Below are positions 10,680 through 23,900 of a stretch of DNA of 64,000 bases, piece by piece; position 1 is the stretch's first letter, and each line of letters starts with the position of its first letter. The translations under genes and the position numbers were made by a program. The DNA lies in assembly GCF_002307355.1 (NCBI RefSeq), contig NZ_CP017481.1, positions 434,001-498,000 on the forward strand, in the 5' to 3' direction. The notes under the pieces are model-generated. The model was not told the origin of the DNA, ran no database searches, and saw only the letters and a list, made by a program, of their open reading frames with translations. The DNA is from Pectobacterium polaris (GTDB lineage: Bacteria > Pseudomonadota > Gammaproteobacteria > Enterobacterales > Enterobacteriaceae).

Positions 10680-11630
10680 TTAATCTACCTGTTTGACGTC
10701 AACACGCAGCTCTTTCGGCACTTCAAAGACGATGTTTTCTTCACGTCCCTGCATTTCAATTGCCACCTTGCCGCCTAATTCTTTCAGGCGCTGAATCACC
10801 TGTTGTACCAGAATATCCGGTGCCGATGCGCCTGCGGTTACCCCAACATGTGAAGCGCCCGCTAGCCATGATTCCTGGATATCTTCGGATGAATCAATCA
10901 GATAAGCCGCTTTCCCCGCGCGCTGTGCCAATTCAGCAAGGCGATTGGAGTTTGAGGAGTTTTTAGAGCCTACGACAAAAACGACATCCGCCTTATCCGA
11001 CAAGTGGCGAACGGCTTCCTGACGATTGGTCGTGGCATAGCAGATGTCATCTTTACGCGGGCCGACAATCTGTGGGAAACGCTCACGCAAGGCATCAATC
11101 ACCGCATAGGTATCATCAACAGAAAGCGTGGTTTGTGTCATAAAGCACAGGTTGCTTTCGTCTTTTACCTGTAGCTGCCAGACATCCTCAGGGGACTCTA
11201 CCAGATACATGCCACCGTCCGCACTGCTGTACTGCCCCATCGTTCCTTCAACTTCAGGGTGCCCGGCATGCCCGATAAGAATCGCTTCTACGCCTTTCTT
11301 ACTGGCTCTGGCCACTTCCATATGTACCTTGGTCACCAGCGGACAGGTGGCATCGAATACCGTCAGATCGCGGTTTTTGGCTTCATTACGTACCGCTTGC
11401 GAAACGCCATGTGCAGAGAAAATCAGAATCGCACCATCCGGCACGTCTTCAATCTGCTCAATAAAAATCGCGCCACGTTCGCGTAATCCGTTGACCACAT
11501 AGCGGTTATGTACCACTTCATGACGGACGTAGATCGGCGTACCAAAAAGCTCCAGCGCACGTTCCACAATGCTGATAGCCCGATCGACACCGGCACAAAA
11601 GCCGCGCGGATTAGCCAGCAGGATCTGCAT
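10680..11630 (-). CDS. ispH: 4-hydroxy-3-methylbut-2-enyl diphosphate reductase
   Basis: Last step of the MEP isoprenoid pathway, an iron-sulfur enzyme making IPP and DMAPP. The 316 residues match the family. The three cluster cysteines are present in [13 protein letters not shown] (Cys12), [12 protein letters not shown] and [11 protein letters not shown], and the HEVVHN and [11 protein letters not shown] motifs are intact. Its start overlaps the fkpB stop by 20 nt, so it is the last gene of the ribF-ileS-lspA-fkpB-ispH cluster and probably translationally coupled. Identity is secure. Confidence 0.97.
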   Translation of the reverse strand: MQILLANPRGFCAGVDRAISIVERALELFGTPIYVRHEVVHNRYVVNGLRERGAIFIEQIEDVPDGAILIFSAHGVSQAVRNEAKNRDLTVFDATCPLVTKVHMEVARASKKGVEAILIGHAGHPEVEGTMGQYSSADGGMYLVESPEDVWQLQVKDESNLCFMTQTTLSVDDTYAVIDALRERFPQIVGPRKDDICYATTNRQEAVRHLSDKADVVFVVGSKNSSNSNRLAELAQRAGKAAYLIDSSEDIQESWLAGASHVGVTAGASAPDILVQQVIQRLKELGGKVAIEMQGREENIVFEVPKELRVDVKQVD

Positions 11631-12084
11631 GAGTCACCTCCTGTTGTACGGGATCGATATCCAGCACTTCAAGATCGAAGGTAATCGCCTGACCGGATAG
11701 CGGGTGGTTGAAATCCACGGTGACCGACTCTTCGGTCACATCGCGGATAATCCCCGGCATATCATTTCCGGCAACGCCGCTAAACAGCATGATGGTGCCA
11801 ACATCCGGCACACCGGTCTGGGCGAAATCACGACGCAAGAAGAACTGAATCAGGTTCGGATTGGTCGGCCCAAAGGCCGACTCCGGAGGCAGCGTAAACT
11901 TGCGTTTATCGCCACGCTTCAATCCCAACAGATGTTGTTCCAACGCGTCAGACAGGCTGCCGTCGCCAAGGCGAAACAGCGCTGGCTTGCCGCGTTCACG
12001 CGTAGATTCAGCCGCAGAGCCATCCTCTAGCGTCAGAATAAAATGCACCAGCAGCGCGCTGTTATGCTGAACACTCTCGGACAT
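11611..12084 (-). CDS. fkpB: FKBP-type peptidyl-prolyl isomerase, SlpA family
   Basis: Cytoplasmic proline isomerase and chaperone of the SlpA type. The 157-residue protein shows the split FKBP fold: N-terminal [20 protein letters not shown], then a flap insertion ([21 protein letters not shown]) and C-terminal [23 protein letters not shown]. Its ATG shares a base with the lspA stop (TGATG at 12082-12086), a typical stop-restart coupling site. It lies between lspA and ispH, the conserved enterobacterial order. Confidence 0.95.
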   Translation of the reverse strand: MSESVQHNSALLVHFILTLEDGSAAESTRERGKPALFRLGDGSLSDALEQHLLGLKRGDKRKFTLPPESAFGPTNPNLIQFFLRRDFAQTGVPDVGTIMLFSGVAGNDMPGIIRDVTEESVTVDFNHPLSGQAITFDLEVLDIDPVQQEVTHADPAG

Positions 12085-12595
12085 CAGTGACCCTTTTGCT
12101 TAACGGTATCAGTATCATCATGCGTACTGAAAAACCCTTCCAGTACGATGAGCGCCGCACCAATACAGATAGCGGTATCGGCAAGGTTAAAGGTAGCGAA
12201 GTGCCAGTCACCGACATAGAAGTCGATGAAATCGACAACAAATCCGTGCCATGTCCGGTCAAACAGATTGCCCAGTGCGCCGCCGATAATCAGCGAATAC
12301 GCAATGTTATTGAGCCGCTGTTTGACGCTGCCACGGTACATCATCACCAGCAGTGCAACCACGATAGCAATCGCGATGCCAGCAAAGAACCAGCGTTGCC
12401 AACCGCCTTTATCCGCCAGGAAGCTGAATGCTGCGCCGTAGTTACGGGCGTAATGCAGATTCAGAGAAGGCATCACTGGTACCGTATCGCCCAGCGCAAA
12501 GTGGGCAAGGATCCACTGTTTGCTACCAAGATCGACAATTAAAACCAGTATCGCCAGCCAGAGCCAGCGCAGTCCACTCGAACAGATCTTATTCA

Positions 12596-12596
<1 letters not shown>
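12084..12596 (-). CDS. lspA: lipoprotein signal peptidase II
   Basis: Inner-membrane aspartyl protease that removes signal peptides from prolipoproteins; it is inhibited by globomycin. The 170-residue protein has four hydrophobic segments. The catalytic aspartates lie in the two conserved boxes GNLFDR and [24 protein letters not shown] near residue 55 is also characteristic. Its ATG overlaps the ileS stop in a TGATG at 12594-12598, so translation is probably coupled. It could process the LoiP prolipoprotein encoded at 60773. Confidence 0.97.
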
Positions 12597-15409
<2,813 letters not shown>

Positions 15410-15440
15410 TAGATTCTCGATTTCGTTTCGGCTAGAAAAA

Positions 15441-16382
15441 TTAAACCGGTGTCTTTAACCCGAAGAACGTCCGGGCTGTCACCACATCATCGGCGATTTG
15501 CTGTTTTAACGCATCGAGCGAAGCAAAACGCTGTTCATTACGGATCTTTTTACGCAGTACGACTTCAATATGACGACCATAGAGGTTCATCGTCACGTCC
15601 AGCAAATGCACTTCAAGCTGCTGGCGTTTGTCACCGTTTACGGTCGGACGCGTGCCAATATTGGCAACGCCCGGTAGCGGTTCTTGTCCCAACCCATAAA
15701 CGCTGACGGCATAGACGCCGCTAACAGGGGAAACCTGACGTTTCAGCGGCAAGTTGGCGGTAGGGAACCCAATGGTTCGCCCCAATTCTTTGCCATGTTC
15801 CACGCGCCCGGAAATACTGTAAGGATGGCCCAACAGGCTTTCTGCCAGCTCAAGCTCATCGCGACTGAGCGCCTCACGTACGGCAGTGCTGCTAACCCGT
15901 TTGCCGCCGTTACAGAACGAATCGGTGCTGATGACATCAAATCCCGACTCACGCCCAGCCTTCTGTAATAACAGGAAATCTCCCTGACGACCAGCCCCGA
16001 AGCGGAAGTCATCCCCCACCACCAGAAACTTCACGCCCAATTTTTTCACCAGCAGGGAAGAAACGAACGTCTCGGCATTGTTGGCGGCAAAATGCGCATC
16101 GAATCTGACACACAGCAGATAGTCCACGCCGGCATGCGCCAGATATTTCACCTTGTCACGCAGACGCGTCAGACGGGCGGGCGCTTTTTCCGCAGCGAAG
16201 AGTTCCAGCGGCTGTGGTTCAAAAATCATGACCATCACTGGTAACCCACGAGCGCGACCTTCCTGCTTCAGTCGTTCAAGCAGCATTTGGTGTCCGAGGT
16301 GCACGCCGTCAAAATTACCAATAGTGAGCACACAGCCGTAATGGTGTGCCCGAAGATTGTGTATACCGCGAATTAGCTGCAT
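15441..16382 (-). CDS. ribF: bifunctional riboflavin kinase/FAD synthetase
   Basis: Converts riboflavin to FMN and FMN to FAD. The 313-residue protein has an N-terminal adenylyltransferase domain ([31 protein letters not shown]) and a C-terminal flavokinase domain ([26 protein letters not shown]). It is the first gene of the cluster leading to ileS, lspA, fkpB and ispH. It is divergent from rpsT across about 425 nt. Identity is secure. Confidence 0.97.
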   Translation of the reverse strand: MQLIRGIHNLRAHHYGCVLTIGNFDGVHLGHQMLLERLKQEGRARGLPVMVMIFEPQPLELFAAEKAPARLTRLRDKVKYLAHAGVDYLLCVRFDAHFAANNAETFVSSLLVKKLGVKFLVVGDDFRFGAGRQGDFLLLQKAGRESGFDVISTDSFCNGGKRVSSTAVREALSRDELELAESLLGHPYSISGRVEHGKELGRTIGFPTANLPLKRQVSPVSGVYAVSVYGLGQEPLPGVANIGTRPTVNGDKRQQLEVHLLDVTMNLYGRHIEVVLRKKIRNEQRFASLDALKQQIADDVVTARTFFGLKTPV

Positions 16383-16807
16383 GGCTGGCCCAGAACAAAG
16401 GGTTAATATTATGGAAATCGGCGGATTATACCTTGTACAGCGAGTAAGGTTAACCCGCGATTCGCGCCTTTTGCAGCCACCTTGTAAATCGTGCCAGTAT
16501 TTGCGCGTTTTTTAGCGGAATCATCGATGGATGACGCCTATGCGCAGAATATCCAGACGGCGGACAGCACATGCAATCCGACTTTACCGATGACAGATAG
16601 GGCTTTATCAAATTCAGGATGAATTTATGATGCGAAAAGCTGTATTCCACCGCGTGAAGCTGCTAAAATCCTGCGCCATCACAACGTAACAAGTGTCGAC
16701 GTACAAACGACGCTTATTTGCACAAATCCATTGACAAACGAAGGCTAAACGAGCATATTCCACGGCCTTTGAATTGTCCTCGATTGAATATATTTGGGAG
16801 TTGGACC
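16383..16807. promoter_or_regulatory. ribF-rpsT divergent region with an rpsT promoter
   Basis: No credible gene is present. On the plus strand TTGACA (16731-16736) is followed after 17 nt by CATATT (16754-16759), a good candidate for the promoter-proximal rpsT promoter about 50 nt before the start codon. Further promoters for rpsT (two are known in E. coli) and for ribF should lie here but were not assigned. Confidence 0.6.
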
Positions 16808-17071
16808 TTGGCTAATATCAAATCAGCTAAGAAACGCGCCGTACAATCTGAGAAGCGCCGTAAGCATAACGCAAGCCGTCGCTCAATGATGCGTACTTTC
16901 ATCAAGAAAGTATACGCGGCGATCGCTACTGGCGATAAAGAAGCGGCACAGAAAGCATTTAATGACATGCAACCGATCGTGGATCGCCAGGCTGGTAAAG
17001 GCCTGATCCACAAGAACAAAGCTGCACGTCATAAATCCAATCTGGTTGCGCGCATCAACGCCATGCAATAA
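16808..17071 (+). CDS. rpsT: 30S ribosomal protein S20, TTG start
   Basis: Binds 16S rRNA in the small ribosomal subunit. The start is TTG at 16808 ([15 protein letters not shown] follows), with a GGGAGTTGG ribosome-binding site. It yields exactly 87 residues, the family length. A UUG start is also used in E. coli rpsT, where it takes part in autogenous translational control by S20. A frame from 16718 is an artefact of an upstream ATG. The gene is monocistronic, ending at a strong terminator. Confidence 0.97.
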   Translation: MANIKSAKKRAVQSEKRRKHNASRRSMMRTFIKKVYAAIATGDKEAAQKAFNDMQPIVDRQAGKGLIHKNKAARHKSNLVARINAMQ

Positions 17072-17099
17072 TCACGCATCTGCGTGTTGTTGCTAAGAA

Positions 17100-17124
17100 A
17101 AAACCGGCCTAGGCCGGTTTTTTT
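17100..17124 (+). terminator. rpsT terminator
   Basis: A perfect 20-nt palindrome centred on CCTAGG (17101-17120) is followed by TTTT. It starts 30 nt after the rpsT stop codon and faces the convergent nhaR gene, so it may work on both strands. Confidence 0.9.
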
Positions 17125-17164
17125 GCGTCTGTGATTTCATGACAAATGCTTATCTATCGTCTTA

Positions 17165-18070
17165 CTACAGACCCGTTGCTCTGTCACAGAAGAGCGCTGA
17201 AAAATCCGCGTTACAGACGCGCTGCACCGCCGGGTGCTGGATCATTCTGGCTGCAAAAATCGCATAATATTCGTCCTGAATATTCTCAATCCTGCCGATC
17301 TCGACGATATCGCCCTGCTGGTAAATTTCATTGGCATACAGCGACGGTGCAACAAAAATCGCGTCGTTATTTATGCCGAACGCGGTCATCAGCGCCGCAT
17401 CATCAAATTCGCCCAAAATAGTCGTCTGAATATTTTGCGCAGTAAACCAGTTCAGCAGTTTCCGTCCCAGCATGGTTCGCCGCCCGGGAATCAGCAGCTT
17501 ACGTTGTTCAAGGCAGGCGGGAAAAGGCTGATCAGGCTGCGGACGTTTACAATAAAAGCTCACACCACATTCGCCCAGCTTGAGTGAAAACAGCCCTTCC
17601 TGCTGCGTCGAATCCACCGGACAATCCGACAGAATCATATCCAGCTTATGCTGGCTCAACTGCTCCAGCAGCATTTCGTGCGTCGACTCAAAACAGCGTA
17701 AATGGATATGTTCCTGTTCCGTTACGACCGTTTCGAGCACCCTGCTCACCAGCCGTTTGGACAGCGCATCTGCCACGCCGACATCGAATAACAGGTTCGA
17801 TTCTTTGCGGTAGTTCACAATATCCAACATTTCCTGGCTAAGCTGGAACATGCTATCCGCATAGCGAAAAACAAGCTGCCCCAGCTCCGTCGGTTCCAAC
17901 CCGCGTCCCTTACGCTTGAAAAGCTTGCCCTGTAAACGCTCTTCCAGGCATTTGATTTGCCCGGTAATGGTCTGCGGCGTTAAGAACAGCGTCTCTGCTG
18001 CACCGGCAACGGATCCCGACTTATAAACCTGCCAGAAATAATAGAGATGATTAAAATTCAAATGAGACAC
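17165..18070 (-). CDS. nhaR: LysR-type sodium-responsive activator, GTG start
   Basis: Activates nhaA in response to sodium in E. coli. The N-terminal helix-turn-helix is in [27 protein letters not shown], and the effector domain is nearly identical to E. coli NhaR in many blocks ([40 protein letters not shown]). I prefer the GTG at 18070 ([13 protein letters not shown]), preceded by a purine-rich GAGGGGGCGG, giving 301 residues like E. coli NhaR. A start at 18106 would overlap nhaA. It lies 32 nt downstream of nhaA. Confidence 0.93.
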   Translation of the reverse strand: MSHLNFNHLYYFWQVYKSGSVAGAAETLFLTPQTITGQIKCLEERLQGKLFKRKGRGLEPTELGQLVFRYADSMFQLSQEMLDIVNYRKESNLLFDVGVADALSKRLVSRVLETVVTEQEHIHLRCFESTHEMLLEQLSQHKLDMILSDCPVDSTQQEGLFSLKLGECGVSFYCKRPQPDQPFPACLEQRKLLIPGRRTMLGRKLLNWFTAQNIQTTILGEFDDAALMTAFGINNDAIFVAPSLYANEIYQQGDIVEIGRIENIQDEYYAIFAARMIQHPAVQRVCNADFSALFCDRATGL

Positions 18071-18102
18071 ACCCGCCCCCTCTTCGCGCCTCCGGCATAG
18101 CA

Positions 18103-19299
18103 TCAACCCTTACACGGTTGCATCGCCTTGTCCAGCGTAGGCAGCACGCCGCGTAGCGCCAGATAGCCAAGCAGCGCCGCCAGCCCCGATGCCAGCAGAA
18201 TTCCCAGCTTGGCATAGGTAATCAATTCCGCGTCGCCGCCGGAGAAGGCCAGTAGCGTAATGAATATCGACATGGTAAAGCCGATACCGCACAGCACTGA
18301 CACCGCCACGATCTGGCTAAAGCAGACGCCAGCAGGCAGACGCGCGTAGCCCAGTCGGATAGTTAGCCAACTGAATAAGGTAATGCCCAGCGGTTTACCA
18401 ATCAGCAACCCGGCGGCGATACCAAGGCTCAAAGGGGAAAACAGTTTTTCCAGCACAATCCCCTGCAACACAATACCTGCGTTCGCGAAGGCAAACAGCG
18501 GAATAATCAGAAACGCGACCCACGCTTGTAAGCCATGTTCCAACGTGGTTGCCGGAGAAGATTCGCCGTTGGACGTGCGCAAAGGAATAAAGAATCCGAC
18601 AATCACCCCAGCTAACGTCGCATGAACGCCACATTTTAGAATGCAGACCCACAAGACGATCCCCACCAGCAAATAGGCGGAGGTTTTACCAACCTGCTGC
18701 CGGTTCATATAGGCCAGCGCCGCAATCGCCAGCACTGCACCGCCCAGCGCAGGCCAGAAGATCTGCTGCGTATAAAACAGGGCAATGATCAGGATCGCCC
18801 CCAGATCGTCAATGATCGCCAGCGCCAGCAGGAAGACTTTCAGCCCAGCGGGAACTCGTTTGCCCAATAGCGTCAGCACACCAATGGCGAACGCGATATC
18901 TGTCGCCGCGGGAATCGCCCAGCCAGCGCGCGTCACCTCATCATTGGCGTTGAAAAGCAGAAAGAGCAAAGCAGGAAAAACCATTCCGCCTACCGCAGCC
19001 GCCAGTGGCAGCATTGCCTGTTGACGGCTGGCTAACGAGCCTTCGACGAGCTCGCGTTTCACTTCCAGACCAATCAGCAGGAAGAAAATCGCCATCAGGC
19101 CATCGTTAATCCACAGCAGCAGGTTCTTATTGATTTCCAGTGCGCCAAACCGCATTTCCACCGGCATCATCAGGAATTGTTGATAGCCAGCGGCAGTCAC
19201 AGACCAGTTGGCAAACGCGATCGCCAAAACCGTTGCCATCATTAGCATCACACCAGCGGCGGCATCCAATCGAATAAAGCGACGAATCATTGTTATCAT
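18103..19299 (-). CDS. nhaA: Na+/H+ antiporter
   Basis: Electrogenic exchange of sodium (or lithium) for protons across the inner membrane, for salt and alkaline pH tolerance. The 398-residue protein has about 12 hydrophobic segments. The essential aspartate pair is in [18 protein letters not shown]. The pH-sensor-side motif [20 protein letters not shown] and the [13 protein letters not shown] segment are also conserved. The start could be 19299 or the ATG at 19290. It forms a probable operon with nhaR downstream. Confidence 0.95.
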   Translation of the reverse strand: MITMIRRFIRLDAAAGVMLMMATVLAIAFANWSVTAAGYQQFLMMPVEMRFGALEINKNLLLWINDGLMAIFFLLIGLEVKRELVEGSLASRQQAMLPLAAAVGGMVFPALLFLLFNANDEVTRAGWAIPAATDIAFAIGVLTLLGKRVPAGLKVFLLALAIIDDLGAILIIALFYTQQIFWPALGGAVLAIAALAYMNRQQVGKTSAYLLVGIVLWVCILKCGVHATLAGVIVGFFIPLRTSNGESSPATTLEHGLQAWVAFLIIPLFAFANAGIVLQGIVLEKLFSPLSLGIAAGLLIGKPLGITLFSWLTIRLGYARLPAGVCFSQIVAVSVLCGIGFTMSIFITLLAFSGGDAELITYAKLGILLASGLAALLGYLALRGVLPTLDKAMQPCKG

Positions 19300-19530
19300 T
19301 GACTTAATCTCCCATCAGGCACGAACGCCAGTACCGTGCGCTCGCTTTCTTGCTGGCAAGATTACGTGACCTAACCACTCGTTAAAAGTAGATTAAAACT
19401 GGCTTAATCATCGTAAAAAACGATCTATGGAATAGAGTGTATCTAGAGAGGAAGGAATCAAAAACGTCGGTAGAATTTTTCAACGTTGCGCAGTAACGGC
19501 CGCAAGGTAGCGTACAAGGATGTCCGTCAT

Positions 19531-19563
19531 AAAAAAACCGGCAGGTTTACCCCACCGGTTTCT
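19531..19563 (-). terminator. dnaJ terminator
   Basis: AAACCGG (19535-19541) pairs with CCGGTTT (19555-19561), and inner GGT/ACC bases may add to the stem. The A7 run at 19531-19537 gives a T7 run on the minus strand. It ends the dnaKJ operon. Confidence 0.85.
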
Positions 19564-19586
19564 TATCACGCGTTAACGACAAACCA

Positions 19587-20723
19587 TTAACGGGTTAAAT
19601 CATCGAAAAATTTCTTCACGCCATCGAAAAAGTTTTTCGAGCGTGGGCTATTTCTCTCGCCAGACGGGCCACCAAAGCTCTCATCAAGCTCTTGCAGCAG
19701 TTGTCTTTGACGCTCGTTCAGGTTAACTGGCGTTTCTACAACCACACGGCACAGCAGATCGCCCTGCGCACCGCCACGTACCGATTTCACGCCTTTGCCA
19801 CGCATACGGAACAGTTTCCCGGTTTGCGTTTCCGCAGGCACTTTCAGCTTCACGCGGCCATCCAGCGTCGGGACTTCAATCTCACCGCCTAATGCTGCCA
19901 TCGCAAAATTGATCGGCACTTCGCAGTACAGATTGTTTTCTTCACGCTGGAAGATCGGGTGCGCTTTAACCTGCACCTGAACGTACAAATCACCTGACGG
20001 TGCGCCGTGCTCGCCCGCTTCGCCTTCACCAGACAAACGGATACGGTCGCCCGTGTCCACGCCAGCCGGAATTTTCACCGACAGCGTTTTGCTCTTCTCT
20101 ACGCGACCATGACCGTGGCATTTAATGCACGGATCTTTAATGATCTTGCCGCGACCATGACAGTGTGGACACGCCTGCTGCACGGTAAAGAAGCCCTGAC
20201 GCATCTGAACCTGACCATTACCATGACAGGTCGGACAGGTGATCGGGGAGCTACCCGGCTTCGCGCCGTTGCCGTGGCACACATCACACTCTTCGAGTGC
20301 GGGAATACGGATCTCTTTGGTGACGCCACGTACCGCTTCTTCCAGCGTCAACTCCATGTTGTAGCGTAAATCGGATCCACGGCTCGCGCGCTGACGGCGA
20401 CCGCCGCCAAAAATGTCTCCGAACACGTCGCCAAAAATATCACCAAAATCGGCACCGCCGCCGCCAAAGCCACCGCCGCCTCCGCCCATACCACCTTGCT
20501 CAAACGCCGCGTGACCGTACTGATCATAGGCTGCGCGTTTTTGCGAATCGATAAGGATTTCGTAGGCTTCTTTGATCTCTTTGAACTTGGCTTCTGCCTC
20601 GTTATCACCAGGATTACGGTCCGGGTGGTACTTCATCGCCAGACGCTTGTACGCTTTCTTTATTTCGCGCTCATCCGCGTTTTTAGCAACGCCCAGGCTT
20701 TCGTAATAATCTTGCTTCGCCAT
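19587..20723 (-). CDS. dnaJ: co-chaperone DnaJ (Hsp40)
   Basis: Stimulates the ATPase of DnaK and delivers unfolded substrates. The 378-residue type I J-protein has a J domain (residues 1-70) with the HPD motif in [10 protein letters not shown]. It continues with a Gly/Phe-rich linker (about 75-115) and four CxxCxGxG zinc repeats ([32 protein letters not shown]), then the C-terminal substrate domain. It is downstream of dnaK after 108 nt containing strong hairpins. Confidence 0.98.
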   Translation of the reverse strand: MAKQDYYESLGVAKNADEREIKKAYKRLAMKYHPDRNPGDNEAEAKFKEIKEAYEILIDSQKRAAYDQYGHAAFEQGGMGGGGGGFGGGGADFGDIFGDVFGDIFGGGRRQRASRGSDLRYNMELTLEEAVRGVTKEIRIPALEECDVCHGNGAKPGSSPITCPTCHGNGQVQMRQGFFTVQQACPHCHGRGKIIKDPCIKCHGHGRVEKSKTLSVKIPAGVDTGDRIRLSGEGEAGEHGAPSGDLYVQVQVKAHPIFQREENNLYCEVPINFAMAALGGEIEVPTLDGRVKLKVPAETQTGKLFRMRGKGVKSVRGGAQGDLLCRVVVETPVNLNERQRQLLQELDESFGGPSGERNSPRSKNFFDGVKKFFDDLTR

Positions 20724-20750
20724 TTCTTTTCCTGCCCCTCAACATGCATG

Positions 20751-20830
20751 CACGGGCGCAGAGTTTCCTCGACGCCCGTGCTGATTGCCAGCAGTAGCTT
20801 TGTGACAGCTACTGCGCCCGCTCAAGGGCG
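20751..20830 (-). other. hairpin cluster between dnaK and dnaJ
   Basis: Three consecutive inverted repeats fill this gap. The first is an 8-bp stem (20751-20758 with 20773-20780). The second is a 9-bp stem with a 7-nt loop (20791-20799 with 20807-20815). The third is a short 5-bp stem (20815-20819 with 20826-20830). No T run follows, so partial attenuation, processing or stabilisation of the dnaK message is more likely than full termination. Confidence 0.7.
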
Positions 20831-20831
20831 A

Positions 20832-22739
20832 TTACTTTTTATCTTTGACTTCTTCAAACTCAGCATCAACGACATCGTCGTCGCGACGAGCAGAGGCATC
20901 ATCAGCGGCACCTTCAGCACCTGGCTGTGGCTGAGACGCTTCCAGCAGCTTGCCAGAAACCTGAACCAGCGCCTGAATTTTCGCTTCGATTTCTGCTTTG
21001 TCTTCGCCTTTCAGCGCGCTTTCCAGCGCTTTCAGTGCATCGTCAATCGCAGTTTTATCATCAGCGGCCAGTTTGTCGCCCACTTCTTCCAGCTGCTTAC
21101 GCGTGCTGTGCAGCAGGTGATCGCCCTGGTTACGAGCCTGAACCAGCTCTTCAAACTTACGGTCAGATTCCGCATTCGCTTCTGCATCACGTACCATTTT
21201 CTGGATTTCTTCTTCGTTCAAACCAGAAGATGCCTTGATAGTGATTTTCTGCTCGCGGCCGCTGTTTTTGTCTTTCGCGGAAACGTGCAGGATACCGTCG
21301 GCGTCGATGTCGAAGGTCACTTCGATCTGTGGCATACCGCGCGGCGCAGCCTGAATACCATCCAGGTTAAACTGACCCAGAGATTTGTTGTCATGCGCAC
21401 GCTTACGCTCACCCTGCAGAACATGGATCGTTACCGCAGACTGGTTGTCTTCCGCCGTCGAGAACACCTGACTGTGTTTAGTCGGGATCGTCGTGTTTTT
21501 GGCGATCAGCGGAGTCATCACGCCGCCCATGGTTTCGATACCCAGAGACAGCGGGCTTACGTCCAGCAGCAGAACGTCTTTCACGTCACCCGACAAGACA
21601 CCGCCCTGAACCGCAGCACCGATAGCAACGGCTTCGTCCGGGTTCACGTCTTTACGTGGCTCTTTACCGAAGAAGTCAGCGACTTTCTTCTGTACCAGAG
21701 GCATACGCGTCTGACCACCAACCAGAATCACGTCCTGAATTTCAGAAACGGACAGGCCAGCATCCTGCAACGCCACTTTCAGCGGTTCCAGAGAACGGTT
21801 TACCAGCTCTTCTACCAGTGATTCCAGTTTCGCACGCGTCACTTTGATGTTCAGGTGCTTAGGACCAGTAGCGTCCGCCGTGATGTACGGCAGGTTAACG
21901 TCGGTCTGCTGTGCAGAAGACAGCTCGATCTTGGCTTTTTCTGCGGCTTCTTTCAGACGCTGCATGGCCAGTGGATCGTTGCGCAGGTCGAAACCTTGCT
22001 CTTTCTTAAATTCGTCAACCAGATAGTTGATCATGCGGCTATCGAAGTCTTCGCCACCCAGGTGGGTGTCACCGTTGGTCGCCAGAACTTCAAAGGTTTT
22101 TTCGCCATCAACTTCGTCGATTTCGATGATGGAAATATCGAACGTACCGCCGCCCAGGTCGTAAACGGCGATAGTGCGGTTACCGACTTCTTTATCCAGA
22201 CCATACGCCAGCGCTGCTGCGGTTGGTTCGTTGATGATACGTTTGACTTCCAGACCCGCGATACGGCCAGCATCTTTGGTTGCCTGACGCTGCGCATCGT
22301 TGAAGTAAGCGGGTACGGTGATAACCGCTTCGGTGATCGTCTCACCCAGATAGTCTTCCGCCGTTTTCTTCATTTTTTTCAGCACTTCAGCTGAAATCTG
22401 CGGCGGAGCCATTTTCTGATCTTTCACTTCCAGCCATGCATCGCCATTATCTGCCGCGATGATTTTGTACGGCATGATGTTGGCATCACGCTGAACTTCT
22501 TCGTCTTTGAAACGACGGCCAATCAGGCGCTTGATAGCAAACAGTGTATTTTTCGGGTTGGTCACTGCCTGACGTTTAGCCGGTTGGCCAACCAGAGTTT
22601 CACCATCTTGCGTATAAGCAATGATTGAAGGCGTGGTGCGATCGCCTTCGCTATTTTCCAGTACTTTTACCTGAGTACCGTCAATAATCGCGACACAAGA
22701 GTTGGTTGTACCCAGGTCGATACCAATAATCTTACCCAT
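20832..22739 (-). CDS. dnaK: chaperone DnaK (Hsp70)
   Basis: ATP-dependent chaperone for folding and refolding, and regulator of sigma-32 stability. The 635 residues carry the ATPase signatures [16 protein letters not shown] at the N-terminus, [14 protein letters not shown] near residue 195, and [11 protein letters not shown] near 340. The substrate-binding domain follows, then a lid ending in an acidic [15 protein letters not shown] tail, which is typical of enterobacterial DnaK. It is the first gene of the dnaKJ operon, behind heat-shock promoters. Confidence 0.99.
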   Translation of the reverse strand: MGKIIGIDLGTTNSCVAIIDGTQVKVLENSEGDRTTPSIIAYTQDGETLVGQPAKRQAVTNPKNTLFAIKRLIGRRFKDEEVQRDANIMPYKIIAADNGDAWLEVKDQKMAPPQISAEVLKKMKKTAEDYLGETITEAVITVPAYFNDAQRQATKDAGRIAGLEVKRIINEPTAAALAYGLDKEVGNRTIAVYDLGGGTFDISIIEIDEVDGEKTFEVLATNGDTHLGGEDFDSRMINYLVDEFKKEQGFDLRNDPLAMQRLKEAAEKAKIELSSAQQTDVNLPYITADATGPKHLNIKVTRAKLESLVEELVNRSLEPLKVALQDAGLSVSEIQDVILVGGQTRMPLVQKKVADFFGKEPRKDVNPDEAVAIGAAVQGGVLSGDVKDVLLLDVSPLSLGIETMGGVMTPLIAKNTTIPTKHSQVFSTAEDNQSAVTIHVLQGERKRAHDNKSLGQFNLDGIQAAPRGMPQIEVTFDIDADGILHVSAKDKNSGREQKITIKASSGLNEEEIQKMVRDAEANAESDRKFEELVQARNQGDHLLHSTRKQLEEVGDKLAADDKTAIDDALKALESALKGEDKAEIEAKIQALVQVSGKLLEASQPQPGAEGAADDASARRDDDVVDAEFEEVKDKK

Positions 22740-22788
22740 CTAAACATCTCCACTAAAAAGTCATATTCGGTGTGGTGGTTAAACCTAC

Positions 22789-22815
22789 TGTGCGGGCGAA
22801 ATGCCATTTTTCAAC
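22789..22815 (-). promoter_or_regulatory. putative second heat-shock promoter of dnaK (P2-like)
   Basis: On the minus strand GTTGAAA (22809-22815) is followed after 12 nt by CCCGCACA (22789-22796). The -35 side and the TTTCGCCC junction resemble the E. coli dnaK P2 promoter as I recall it. The -10 part departs from the sigma-32 consensus CCCCATNT, so the assignment is tentative. Confidence 0.5.
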
Positions 22816-22946
22816 AAGATTTCTCGTTTTCCAACGACACACCCTCGTTTTTCATCAGCAGCACACGTTTCATTTTCATGCTAACCACCGATGTAACGGC
22901 CCGACACACGCCTTTGCGGCAGGTCAAACTGTTTCGGTTGGAAATA

Positions 22947-22978
22947 AGATGGGGCCAACATTTCTATCATCAAGGGGG
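22947..22978 (-). promoter_or_regulatory. sigma-32 heat-shock promoter of dnaK (P1-like)
   Basis: On the minus strand CCCCCTTGATG (-35 side, core 22968-22974) is followed after 13 nt by CCCCATCT (22947-22954), close to the sigma-32 consensus CTTGAAA-N(11-16)-CCCCATNT. The E. coli dnaK P1 promoter has the same CCCTTGATGA -35 form. The promoter leaves a leader of about 200 nt before dnaK. Confidence 0.85.
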
Positions 22979-23221
22979 AAGATGAAAAAAAATGACCTTT
23001 ATCCCTCGTACGATCAAACTATTCTGCCGTCCCCATGTTGTGTCCGTTCCAAACGCCCGATATGATGCCGCGCCCGCCACAGAAATGGGGACATTTCCCT
23101 ACATAATGGCTGGCAATAACACCTAAACGACACCTATCCCAACGTGATTGGCGCACTCGCTAACCTTAATGCCGCGCCCGACGCGAAGGGACTATTAATA
23201 ATCTGTTATTGCAGAGGATTT
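22979..23221. other. dnaK-satP divergent spacer
   Basis: No gene was found between the dnaK P1 promoter and satP. A small palindrome GAAATG-GGGA-CATTTC lies at 23082-23097. The satP ATG at 23222 is preceded by an AGAGGA ribosome-binding site. No activator site could be assigned. Confidence 0.4.
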
Positions 23222-23797
23222 ATGAGCACGAACACGTTGGCAAATCCTGGTCCATTAGGACTGATGGGCTTCGGGATGACCACTATTCTGTTGAACCTGC
23301 ACAACGCAGGCTTTTTCCCACTTTCTTCCATCATTCTCAGCATGGGTATTTTCTACGGCGGCATCGCCCAGATTCTGGCTGGCCTGCTGGAATATAAAAA
23401 AGGGAATACGTTTGGCGTGACCGCATTTACGTCTTATGGCGCATTCTGGCTGACGCTGGTTGCCATTCTCATGCTGCCAAAAATGGGTCTGGCGGAAGCC
23501 AGCGATGCGCAGTTCCTTGGCGTGTTCCTTGGCCTGTGGGGCGTCTTCACGCTGTTTATGTTCTTCGGCACCTTCGGCACTAACCGCGCCCTGCAATTTG
23601 TCTTCGGCAGCCTGACCGTGCTGTTTGCGCTGCTGGCCGTGGGTAACTTTACTGGCAACCACGCACTGCTGACCTTCGCGGGTTACGAAGGCATCATCTG
23701 TGGCGCTAGCGCGATTTATCTGGCCATGGCTGAAGTGCTGAACGAGAAGTTTGGCCGCACCGTACTGCCAATTGGTGCTCGTGGCGCGTCTCACTAA
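23222..23797 (+). CDS. satP: acetate/succinate uptake transporter, GPR1/FUN34/YaaH family
   Basis: Proton-coupled acetate and succinate transporter of the inner membrane (SatP, formerly YaaH, in E. coli). The 191-residue protein begins with the family signature NPGPLGLMGFGMTT and has about six hydrophobic segments, including GIFYGGIAQILAGLLEYKKGN and FTSYGAFWLTL. The ATG at 23222 has a good AGAGGA site; the longer frame from 23144 is an in-frame extension. Its neighbourhood beside dnaK and near mog and talB matches E. coli. Confidence 0.95.
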   Translation: MSTNTLANPGPLGLMGFGMTTILLNLHNAGFFPLSSIILSMGIFYGGIAQILAGLLEYKKGNTFGVTAFTSYGAFWLTLVAILMLPKMGLAEASDAQFLGVFLGLWGVFTLFMFFGTFGTNRALQFVFGSLTVLFALLAVGNFTGNHALLTFAGYEGIICGASAIYLAMAEVLNEKFGRTVLPIGARGASH

Positions 23798-23831
23798 GTT
23801 CTGACGTAATATAAGTACTGCGTTACATGCT

Positions 23832-23872
23832 AACGAGCCCTGTCAGATTGACAGGGCTCGTTTGTTTTTGAT
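23832..23872 (+). terminator. satP terminator
   Basis: A 14-bp perfect stem (23832-23845 with 23849-23862) with a 3-nt loop is followed by TTGTTTTTG. It lies between the convergent satP and MFS genes and is strong enough to act for both. Confidence 0.92.
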
Positions 23873-23900
23873 GACGTGCTATTTTCTGATAACAGCGGGC

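Noticed and set aside
16450..16650. 66-codon minus-strand frame upstream of ribF
   Set aside because: It would lie in the ribF-rpsT divergent region; no homology or clear ribosome-binding site is visible.
20496..21821. 441-codon plus-strand frame opposite dnaK and dnaJ
   Set aside because: It lies antisense to two certain genes, and its sequence is the usual shadow pattern with no recognisable domain.
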